A stretch of DNA of 12,736 bases from Gammaproteobacteria bacterium (GTDB taxonomy: Bacteria; Pseudomonadota; Gammaproteobacteria; Cardiobacteriales; Wohlfahrtiimonadaceae): the NCBI GenBank assembly GCA_003864535.1, contig BHEQ01000032.1, positions 1-12,736 on the forward strand. The letters run 5' to 3'. Each line of letters begins with the position of its first letter. Position 1 is the first letter of the stretch. The notes under the pieces are model-generated. The model searched no databases and was not told the origin of the DNA. It was given only the letters and a program-made list of their open reading frames with translations. Shown here one piece after another: positions 6,808 through 12,736 of this stretch. Position numbers and translations under genes: made by a program.

Positions 6808-8346
6808 TTAATCTTGAGAAGGGTTTAAATGTCGTAAACCACGCGAACGCTCAACCATTAAAGTGTAATTTTCTAAAATGAGATTACGATTAATCGCATG
6901 GGGCTTAGTTATATCAACAATCTGTTTGATATTTAACGATTTATCACTATTTTTAATACTTGAATCTTGGAGTGCTAGACCTTTTCGTGCGAGTAAAGCG
7001 GTACCTAAAGCCGTTTTTTCTTGATGATTTGAAGAGAGAATATTTCTATTTAGAATATTTGCTAAAAACTGTTTAAAATAGCGATTAGCACTCAAGCCGC
7101 CATCAATTGAAATATCCTCACCTAAAGGAGTTATTTGATCCATTGCGCGGATAACTTGAGCTGAGCGAATTGCGATTCCCTCTAAGATAGATTGTAATAA
7201 ATCTTTATTTTCAGTATCTAAAGAGATACCAGCCCATAATCCTGACGCACTCCTATCCCAATAAGGACAGCCTAATCCTGATAATGCTGGAATAAAAGCC
7301 AAGCCGCGTAAAATAGCAGGCTCATCTGCAAAGTGATCAAGTTCGTCAAAGCTTTCAAAAAGCCCTACTTTTCTAGCCCAATTTAGGGCAGAGGCTGCAT
7401 TATAGACACCGCCATCTAAGCCAAATACTGGCGCCTCATCAGGAAATTTCCAACATAATGTGGGTAATAGACCAGAATCCGCTGCAGTATTTAAAGTGTG
7501 CCCTGTTAAGCACTGTAAAAAAGCACCTGTTCCAAAAGTTGCTTTAGCGTCGCCATCATTACGACAGCCATGCCCGTATATTCCTGCAAATTGATCCACA
7601 ATTGAGGCAGTTAAAGGCACACTTTGTATTAATGTTTTCTCAATACAAACTCTGCCAATCTCTCCTATATTATCCCGAATTGGTGCAAGGCATTGTATGG
7701 GGACATTAAATAATGAACAAAGATCCTTATCCCATTTAAGAGTATGAATATTAAATAAAGAAGTGCGTGATGCCGAATTATAATCAGTACAATAAACGCC
7801 GCAAAGATGATCAATAAAAAAAGAATCCATCGTACCAATTCTTAATTTACCCTGTGCAAGTAAAGGTTTTGCTTGTGCTATATTCTCAATTAACCAAGCA
7901 ATTTTAGTCGCAGAAAAGTAAGCGTCTAACGGAAGTCCCGTTCTTTCTTTCACTAGAGCTTCTGCACCTTGATTTTTGAGACGCACAATCACATCTTCAG
8001 TGCGTAAATCTTGCCAAACAATCGCATTATAAATGGGCTTACCAGTATCAGCATTCCAAGCAACGACGCTTTCACCTTGATGACTTAAACCAATTGCCGC
8101 TAAATTGGCAAGATCACCAAGTTTTGGTGATGCTAAACAGAGTTTTATATTTTCTAAAATCTCGAGTGCATCATGCTCAACCCAGCCATTTTTTGGTGTT
8201 ATCTGTCGATGTATCAATGCCGTAGATGCATAAACATGATTTTCTGCAGGCAATTTCACAGGTGCTGAGGGATAGTCATCAAAAACAAGTACCCGCGTTC
8301 CTGTCGTACCTTGGTCGATAGCCGCATATCTTTTATGATCAGTCAT
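6808..8346 (-). CDS. FGGY-family carbohydrate kinase (glycerol-kinase-like)
   Basis: This 512-residue cytosolic kinase is alignable with glycerol kinase from end to end. Phosphate-1 motif DQGTTGTR (11-18), PIYNAIVWQDLRT (104-116), DAYFSATK (141-148), SRTSLFNIHTL (193-203), phosphate-2 motif ATFGTGAFL (269-277) and adenosine motif SIDGGLSANRYF (413-424) are all present. By alignment to E. coli GlpK, Glu92, Trp111, Tyr143, catalytic Asp251 and Phe276 are retained. The glycerol-binding Arg83 is replaced by Gly91 (SHQGES versus NQRET). The GGKGGTR loop used for fructose-1,6-bisphosphate control is not recognisable. It is likely a kinase for a glycerol-like substrate rather than certain GlpK. AAGGGG lies 8 nt before ATG 8346. 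It heads an operon with the eutH-like gene and is divergent from the oxidoreductase pair. Confidence 0.85.
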   Translation of the reverse strand: MTDHKRYAAIDQGTTGTRVLVFDDYPSAPVKLPAENHVYASTALIHRQITPKNGWVEHDALEILENIKLCLASPKLGDLANLAAIGLSHQGESVVAWNADTGKPIYNAIVWQDLRTEDVIVRLKNQGAEALVKERTGLPLDAYFSATKIAWLIENIAQAKPLLAQGKLRIGTMDSFFIDHLCGVYCTDYNSASRTSLFNIHTLKWDKDLCSLFNVPIQCLAPIRDNIGEIGRVCIEKTLIQSVPLTASIVDQFAGIYGHGCRNDGDAKATFGTGAFLQCLTGHTLNTAADSGLLPTLCWKFPDEAPVFGLDGGVYNAASALNWARKVGLFESFDELDHFADEPAILRGLAFIPALSGLGCPYWDRSASGLWAGISLDTENKDLLQSILEGIAIRSAQVIRAMDQITPLGEDISIDGGLSANRYFKQFLANILNRNILSSNHQEKTALGTALLARKGLALQDSSIKNSDKSLNIKQIVDITKPHAINRNLILENYTLMVERSRGLRHLNPSQD

Positions 8347-8577
8347 GATAAAACCCCTTTTATGAAATATTGTTTATTTGTTGTAATTGTGTAGTTATTT
8401 TGTATTTTTACCGCATTTAAATCAAAAAAGCAACAAACATATTAAAAATAAAATATAAAATTATTTAAAAATGAGCTGTAAACTAAGCCAGAAAGATATA
8501 AAATATATTTTTTAATTAAATTATTAAATTTTTTCAATGTGTTGTTATCTATTATTTAATAATAATCATATTTTAGA

Positions 8578-8606
8578 TTGATTTTGTTTTATATTTGGTT
8601 TATTTT
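8578..8606 (+). promoter_or_regulatory. Possible promoter of the oxidoreductase genes
   Basis: TTGATT (8578-8583) and TATTTT (8601-8606) are 17 nt apart, each 4 of 6 to consensus. The start site would be near 8613, giving a leader of about 68 nt that includes the 8622-8655 inverted repeat. In such AT-rich DNA chance matches are common. Confidence 0.35.
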
Positions 8607-8621
8607 AAAACAACATTTATC

Positions 8622-8655
8622 AAACTTTTTGGATAATTATTTTTCTAAAAAGTTT
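8622..8655 (+). repeat. 9-bp inverted repeat in the leader of the oxidoreductase genes
   Basis: AAACTTTTT (8622-8630) and AAAAAGTTT (8647-8655) are exact reverse complements across 16 nt, ending about 25 nt before ATG 8681. It could be an operator just downstream of the promoter or a leader hairpin. It covers the region just upstream of the weak SD (CAGGA near 8664). Confidence 0.35.
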
Positions 8656-8680
8656 AGCTAATACAGGAAAACACAATATT

Positions 8681-10147
8681 ATGAATAAAGCTAATTCTAA
8701 AATACATTCACAAGATAGTCAGGCTGATGTTTGGGATGTCACCATTATTGGCGGCGGTGTGGTTGGATGTGCGGTGATGCGCCGTTTAGTTTTAAATGGC
8801 TTAAAAGTATTACTTTTAGAAAAAGGTGATGATATTTTATCAGGCGCAAGTAAAGCCAATAGTGCGCTATTACATACAGGATTTGATGCGCCTCCCAATA
8901 GTTTGGAATTAGCATGTATACAAAAAGGTTATCAAGAATTTATGGAGATTCACCAAAAATTGAATCTGCCTATTCTTAAAACAGGTGCATTGGTGATTGC
9001 TTGGAATGAAGACCAATATCAAAATTTACCTGATATTGTAGAAAAGGCACATAAAAACAATGTATTAGATGTTAAAATGATAGTGCCTGAAGTATTATAT
9101 CAACGTGAAAAAAATTTAAATAAAGGAGCTTTAGGTGCGGTAGAAGTACCTAATGAAGCGATTATTGATCCTTGGAGTTCACCGCTTGCATATTTAACGC
9201 AAGCACTTTTGGAAGGTGGATTAAAAGCACAATATCATTTTAACTGTGAAGTTTTGGGCGGGGATTTAAAAAATAATATTTGGAACTTACAGACAGCACG
9301 AGGTAATTTTAAAAGTAAACTAGTGATTAACTGTGCCGGGCTTATGGGAGATTTGATTGAGTCAATCGCGCATCCCTCGCCATTTATGATTAAACCACGT
9401 AAAGGGCAGTTTTTAATTTTAGATAAAGCCGCTGCATCCTTGGTTGATGCAATTATTTTGCCCGTTCCTACCGCCATCACTAAAGGCGTATTAATTTGTA
9501 AAACTATTTTCGGAAATTTATTATTAGGTCCTACGGCACAAGAGCAGGAAGATCGTATTCATGCAAGTGTAGATCAAGAAAGCTTAGAGGATTTACTTAA
9601 ACAGGGGCGTGCGCTTATTCCGAAACTTGAGCAATTTTCTGTATCAGCAAGTTATGCAGGTTTAAGACCTGCCACGCAATTTAAAGAATATCAAATTAAA
9701 GCCTATCAAGATCAGCAATGGATTTGTGTTGGTGGCATTCGCTCAACTGGCTTAAGTAGCGCCCTAGGTATCGCACATTATGTACAAGATTTGTGTAAGC
9801 AACATTTTGATGGATTATTGGTACTTGGAGATAAGGAGCATGATTCTTTGATAATCCATCCACAGATGCCTAATCTAGCCGAGCATTTGCCGCGTGATTA
9901 TCACACGGCTGGGCATGGCGGCATCGTGTGTCATTGTGAAAATGTTACCTTGCGTGAAATTAAAGCAGCCTTAGCAAGTTCTGTACCACCACAATCAATC
10001 AATGCACTTAGGCGCCGTACTCGCGCCATGATGGGGCGTTGTAATGGATTTTATTGTAGCCATAAAGTCACGCAACTACTTGATAATCATCTAGACTTAT
10101 CCAATGTGGCTGAAAATATAACTAAAAACATATCTGAGAAAAATTAG
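8681..10147 (+). CDS. FAD-dependent oxidoreductase with C-terminal BFD-type [2Fe-2S] domain (GlpA-like)
   Basis: This 488-residue protein has a DAO/GlpA-type FAD domain. IIGGGVVGCAVMRRL (22-36) is the dinucleotide-binding GxGxxG, followed by the acidic Glu47 in LLLEK, and GGIRSTGLSSALGIA (351-365) is the C-terminal FAD contact. A BFD-like ferredoxin domain follows, with ligands Cys417, Cys419, Cys454 and Cys459 (CHCEN ... GRCNGFYC). This two-domain layout occurs in GlpA-like anaerobic glycerol-3-phosphate dehydrogenases and in related amine/opine dehydrogenase subunits. It probably oxidises the phosphorylated product of the divergent kinase and passes electrons through the cluster to the next protein or to a quinone. 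The start has only a weak, distant CAGGA, but no better in-frame start exists before the FAD motif. The next gene starts 48 nt downstream. Confidence 0.85.
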   Translation: MNKANSKIHSQDSQADVWDVTIIGGGVVGCAVMRRLVLNGLKVLLLEKGDDILSGASKANSALLHTGFDAPPNSLELACIQKGYQEFMEIHQKLNLPILKTGALVIAWNEDQYQNLPDIVEKAHKNNVLDVKMIVPEVLYQREKNLNKGALGAVEVPNEAIIDPWSSPLAYLTQALLEGGLKAQYHFNCEVLGGDLKNNIWNLQTARGNFKSKLVINCAGLMGDLIESIAHPSPFMIKPRKGQFLILDKAAASLVDAIILPVPTAITKGVLICKTIFGNLLLGPTAQEQEDRIHASVDQESLEDLLKQGRALIPKLEQFSVSASYAGLRPATQFKEYQIKAYQDQQWICVGGIRSTGLSSALGIAHYVQDLCKQHFDGLLVLGDKEHDSLIIHPQMPNLAEHLPRDYHTAGHGGIVCHCENVTLREIKAALASSVPPQSINALRRRTRAMMGRCNGFYCSHKVTQLLDNHLDLSNVAENITKNISEKN

Positions 10148-10195
10148 AAAATATTCTTAAATAATATGCTCTTAAACAAGATAAGGATTAAAAAA

Positions 10196-11251
10196 ATGAA
10201 CCAAGCTCAGTTATTTTCTGAAGCACAAAATAATGATATGCGGCAGCGTTTTTTGCAAGATTCACCTTATGATGTGATTATCATTGGGGCTGGACCTTCA
10301 GGCATTGGTGCTGCAACTGCGCTTAAAGAGCAAGGCATTCATAATATTCTAATATTAGAGCGCGAATCTCAGGTAGGCGGTGCGCCGCGCCACTGTGGGC
10401 ATGCAAGCTTTGGTCTGCGCGTGTATAAATATCCAATGACAGGCCCTGCGTTTATTAAACGAATCCTTGCAAAATGCCAATCTAAAAATAAATCTAAAAA
10501 CCAATTCAAAAATAAAGCCAAAAATAGCATGGATGATTTTATTTTGACAGGTGTTAGCGTACTTTCAATTCATGAGGGTGGTATTTTGAAAATAAGTTCA
10601 GATGCCACAGGTATTTGTGAGCTTAAAGCCTTGAAAATTATTATTGCAACAGGTGCGCGCGAAACACCACGCCATGCAAGATTAGTTTCTGGATTGCGTC
10701 CGTCACAAGGAGTGCTTACTTCAGGTGCCTTGCAACAGATGATTTATCTGCAAAAACGCTTACCATCTTTTTTAAATCCGATTGTGATTGGGACAGAGTT
10801 AGTGAGTTTTTCAGTATTATGGACTTTAAAAAATATAGGGATTAAAGCGCGTTTTATGCTGGAAGAAAACCCTAAAATCAGTGCATACAGGTGTTGTGAG
10901 TTGTTTCCCATGTTATTACGTATTCCACTTAAAAAACACACAAAACTAATTGAAATTGGTGGGCTTGAGCATGTTGAATATATTACAATTAAAAACAAGC
11001 AAAATAATATTGAAAAAATAAGCTGTGATGCGGTTATTTTTACGGGGAAATTTATTGGAGAAAATGCACTAATTCGGTCAAGCCATTTAGCACACGATCC
11101 ATTCACTGGGCAAATTTTAGTTGATCAATTTGGAATGAGTTCAGATCCAATTTATTATGCAACAGGAAACATGCTTCACCCTGGTGAAACAGGGGATCGC
11201 TGCTATTTAGAAGGATTTAAATTAGGCGCAAGCCTTGCAAAAGTTATCTAG
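10196..11251 (+). CDS. FAD/NAD(P)-binding oxidoreductase, GlpB-like/HcnB-OoxA-like partner subunit
   Basis: This 351-residue flavoprotein of the pyridine-nucleotide-disulfide oxidoreductase fold is the usual partner of the preceding BFD-type enzyme. The FAD site is DVIIIGAGPSGIGAATAL (residues 26-43), followed by LILERESQVGGAPRHCG. ATGARETPR (151-159) and the C-terminal YATGNMLHPGETGDRC complete the family pattern. The middle NAD(P)-binding motif is degenerate (VIGTELVSFS instead of GxGxxG), so it may be an electron-transfer subunit rather than an NAD(P)H enzyme. A Lys/Asn-rich low-complexity insert lies near residues 96-110. An upstream ATG at 10166 is in frame. ATG 10196 has the proper SD (AAGGA, 8 nt) and is preferred. 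In several bacteria a third, DUF1667-type small protein completes the complex. None follows here. Confidence 0.82.
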   Translation: MNQAQLFSEAQNNDMRQRFLQDSPYDVIIIGAGPSGIGAATALKEQGIHNILILERESQVGGAPRHCGHASFGLRVYKYPMTGPAFIKRILAKCQSKNKSKNQFKNKAKNSMDDFILTGVSVLSIHEGGILKISSDATGICELKALKIIIATGARETPRHARLVSGLRPSQGVLTSGALQQMIYLQKRLPSFLNPIVIGTELVSFSVLWTLKNIGIKARFMLEENPKISAYRCCELFPMLLRIPLKKHTKLIEIGGLEHVEYITIKNKQNNIEKISCDAVIFTGKFIGENALIRSSHLAHDPFTGQILVDQFGMSSDPIYYATGNMLHPGETGDRCYLEGFKLGASLAKVI

Positions 11252-11267
11252 AGTGTGGTTATCTAGA
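11243..11267. repeat. Short direct repeat across the stop codon
   Basis: GTTATCTAGA occurs at 11243-11252 and again at 11258-11267 (period 15). The first copy contains the TAG stop of the oxidoreductase gene. The second overlaps the perfect palindrome TATCTAGATA (11260-11269). It may be a small local duplication in the 39-nt convergent gap. Confidence 0.45.
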
Positions 11268-11290
11268 TAGCGCAGTTATAGATGTGCTAA

Positions 11291-12040
11291 TTAGTTGAAA
11301 CTATTGTTAATAAGCTCTATGGAATGATCGCGCATTTTTTCTATATTAAAATAAAGTCCTTCCATTCTTTTTTCATTAAATAATATTGGTTCTGATTTAG
11401 GAGACAATTTCATAAAGTCACAGTTTCCTATTAAAGATTGCAAAATAACACTCTGATTTAATAGACGTAATATAAAGTATTCATGTTTGACTATAATGAT
11501 ATGGAGGCCTGAATCACAGCTAGCACCATTGCCTGAGAGCATAATTGTCCGTACGAGCAGATTATAAAAAAATGATACTTTTTCAGTATTTTTTGTATCA
11601 CCCATAAGTTCATAAGTACGCAGTAAAACAGTGAGGGCATTATCATCAAACGGAAACTCATTTAAGGCATCTTTAGCTAATGCGATTGCAGCTGCATATT
11701 CTTCGGGCATTATTTTTCGTTTGAGATAACTTGCTAATACGACTGCTTTTTCCGATTTTTTTGCAGATGCAGCTTCATCCATACGACTCTTCATTCCATA
11801 GGGATCATAACTTTCTTGATAAATATATCCATAATATAAATGTTTGAATTCATCATAAGTTAAAGTAGTATCAAATTCAATTAAGCGTGCCATAAGTTTA
11901 GGATAGTAATATGAATTATTTTCATCTTGGATAAGCATCTTTATTTTCGCATAATCTGGAGCTGTATTTTTTTTCTCTTGTGCGCTTACTATAAATGAAA
12001 AAAACATCAAAATAGCAGCTAGAAATATTCTAAATTTCAT
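11291..12040 (-). CDS. Secreted DUF4919-like protein of unknown function
   Basis: This 249-residue protein starts with a clear Sec signal peptide (MKFRIFLAAILMFFSFIVSA, cleavage expected after VSA, before QEKK), so it is exported. The mature part opens with a YAKIK-like helix and the block SYYYPKLMARLIEFDTTLT, then HLYYGYIYQESYDPYG. These match my memory of DUF4919 proteins. It ends with a short LYFNIEKM segment, also typical of that family. The middle (residues ~85-150) looks helical and TPR-like. Its function is unknown. I associate the family chiefly with Bacteroidetes, so its presence beside gammaproteobacterial-looking genes may reflect horizontal transfer. TAAGG stands about 8 nt before ATG 12040. 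The Sel1 gene on the same strand ends 87 nt upstream, so the two may be co-transcribed. Confidence 0.7.
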   Translation of the reverse strand: MKFRIFLAAILMFFSFIVSAQEKKNTAPDYAKIKMLIQDENNSYYYPKLMARLIEFDTTLTYDEFKHLYYGYIYQESYDPYGMKSRMDEAASAKKSEKAVVLASYLKRKIMPEEYAAAIALAKDALNEFPFDDNALTVLLRTYELMGDTKNTEKVSFFYNLLVRTIMLSGNGASCDSGLHIIIVKHEYFILRLLNQSVILQSLIGNCDFMKLSPKSEPILFNEKRMEGLYFNIEKMRDHSIELINNSFN

Positions 12041-12078
12041 ATAAAAACCTTATTATGTGTAATGCTTGAATTAAATAA

Positions 12079-12093
12079 TATGTTTATAACATA
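12079..12093. promoter_or_regulatory. Palindrome upstream of the DUF4919-like gene
   Basis: TATGTTTATAACATA has perfect 6-bp arms around TAT, 40 nt before ATG 12040, in the 87-nt gap after the Sel1 gene. It may be an operator, but no matching promoter was found and chance is plausible in AT-rich DNA. Confidence 0.25.
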
Positions 12094-12127
12094 AAAGGTT
12101 AGCGCAAGTCTTAATTAACTTATTGAG

Positions 12128-12736
12128 TTAATATTTGGTTTCTGTTGGAAAAGGCGTTCCAACCTTCCATGTCTTAATAATTGCTTGCGCCTCTTCACTT
12201 TGCTTTTGGGTTAGCTTTAATTTAAGCTTATCTCTATTTTTTAAAGCTATCTGGAGACCTTCCTTTGCAGATAGGCTGTATAAAGCATAGGAAAGCACAA
12301 TATTAATAGGAGTGCCGTTACCATTTTCATACATAAAACCTAAATTAAATTGTGCAGATAACAGACCTTGCTCGGCTGCGAGCTGATACCATTTAAATGC
12401 CATCTTTAAATCTTTCTCAATCCCGTATCCACTGTGATACATCGTTCCTAAATTAAATTGTGCAGATAGCTGACCTTGTTCTGCAGCAAGCTTATATAAT
12501 TTAATCGCCATGTTTAAATCTTTCTCAATCTCGTATCCACTGCTATACATCACGCCTAAATTAAACTGTGCTTTTGCGTGACCTTGATCTGCAGCAAGCT
12601 GATACCATTTTACCTCCATCTTTAAATCTTTCTCAACCCCGATTCCACTTTGATACATCGTTCCTAAATTAAATTGTGCAGATGACATACCTTGCTCGGC
12701 TGCGAGCTGATACCATTTAAATGCCATCTTTACATC
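12128..12736 (-). CDS. Sel1-like repeat protein (5' end outside window)
   Basis: The frame is open through the right edge, so 202 C-terminal residues are seen. They contain three full 36-residue Sel1 repeats plus parts of others, with the pattern KWYQLAAEQG-x4-AQFNLGTMY-x-SG-x-G-x-EKDLKMA. The last repeat is shorter and divergent (ENGNGTPINIVLSYALYSLSAKEG). The tail RDKLKLKLTQKQSEEAQ is the capping helix common in Sel1 proteins of Gammaproteobacteria. Sel1 repeats form alpha-solenoids that bind other proteins, often in the periplasm or in host interaction. The localisation signal would be in the missing N-terminus, so its site of action is unknown. The ATG at 12727 is simply a Met inside a repeat, not the start. 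Confidence 0.85.
   Translation of the reverse strand, partial: DVKMAFKWYQLAAEQGMSSAQFNLGTMYQSGIGVEKDLKMEVKWYQLAADQGHAKAQFNLGVMYSSGYEIEKDLNMAIKLYKLAAEQGQLSAQFNLGTMYHSGYGIEKDLKMAFKWYQLAAEQGLLSAQFNLGFMYENGNGTPINIVLSYALYSLSAKEGLQIALKNRDKLKLKLTQKQSEEAQAIIKTWKVGTPFPTETKY
12365..12732 (-). repeat. 108-bp tandem repeats encoding Sel1 units
   Basis: The coding DNA repeats every 108 bp. The 44-bp segment 12365-12408 is identical to 12689-12732, exactly 324 bp (three units) apart. The two intervening units diverge more. This indicates recent duplication or gene conversion between units and a likely variable copy number. Confidence 0.75.

Larger units (their letters stand above)
8347..8680. promoter_or_regulatory. 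Divergent intergenic/control region
   Basis: These 334 very AT-rich bases separate the minus-strand kinase-eutH operon from the plus-strand oxidoreductase pair and must hold both promoters. I see a plausible plus-strand promoter (8578-8606) and an inverted repeat (8622-8655). For the kinase side only weak candidates are seen, such as TTGATT on the minus strand near 8420. No clear CRP (TGTGA-N6-TCACA) or GlpR box is visible. No gene is seen. Confidence 0.55.

Noticed and set aside
9235..9480. 81-codon minus-strand frame inside the GlpA-like gene
   Set aside because: It is a shadow of the conserved FAD oxidoreductase.
10744..11106. 120-codon minus-strand frame inside the GlpB-like gene
   Set aside because: It is a shadow of the conserved flavoprotein, with no independent support.

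Overview
The window is AT-rich DNA (roughly one-third G+C by eye). Its gene families look most like those of a host-associated gammaproteobacterium of the Orbales/Pasteurellales kind, but there is no rRNA or housekeeping marker, so the taxonomy is an inference. There is no sign of phage, transposase, CRISPR, tRNA or rRNA. The content is two catabolic modules followed by a small accessory region at the right edge.

Region 1 (1-4940) is a sugar-acid catabolic module. An IclR-type regulator, cut by the left edge, reads toward a minus-strand gene set. In transcription order this set is an RraA-family aldolase-like protein, a DHDPS/KDG-aldolase-like protein, a 2-keto-3-deoxygluconate permease (KdgT), and the small (SAF) and large subunits of a split UxaA/altronate-dehydratase-type enzyme. 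The likely logic is as follows. An acidic sugar or 2-keto-3-deoxy acid is imported or made by dehydration. It is then cleaved by class I (DapA-like) and/or metal-dependent (RraA-like) aldolases to pyruvate and a short aldehyde or acid. No sugar-acid kinase is visible. A strong sigma70-like promoter (TTGACA-16-TAGAAT) precedes the rraA-like gene, with two palindromes just downstream of the predicted start site. They are well placed to be repressor operators.

Region 2 (4941-5585) is non-coding. It holds a GC-rich imperfect palindrome that looks like a REP/MITE-type intergenic element, an 8-bp inverted repeat, and very AT-rich DNA.

Region 3 (5586-11251) is a divergent module around the 8347-8680 intergenic region. 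On the minus strand a glycerol-kinase-like FGGY kinase is followed, after a short gap, by an EutH-family membrane protein. On the plus strand lie a GlpA-like FAD oxidoreductase with a C-terminal BFD-type [2Fe-2S] domain and a second FAD/NAD(P) oxidoreductase of the GlpB-like/HcnB/OoxA-like type. This reads as uptake, phosphorylation and oxidation of a small polyol or amino-alcohol. The kinase has Gly where E. coli GlpK has its glycerol-contacting Arg83, and no ethanolamine-utilisation genes accompany EutH. The substrate may therefore not be glycerol or ethanolamine. This is the best candidate in the window for an undescribed pathway.

Region 4 (11291-12736) carries two minus-strand accessory genes: a secreted DUF4919-like protein, a family I associate mainly with Bacteroidetes, and a Sel1-repeat protein cut by the right edge whose 108-bp repeats are partly identical.
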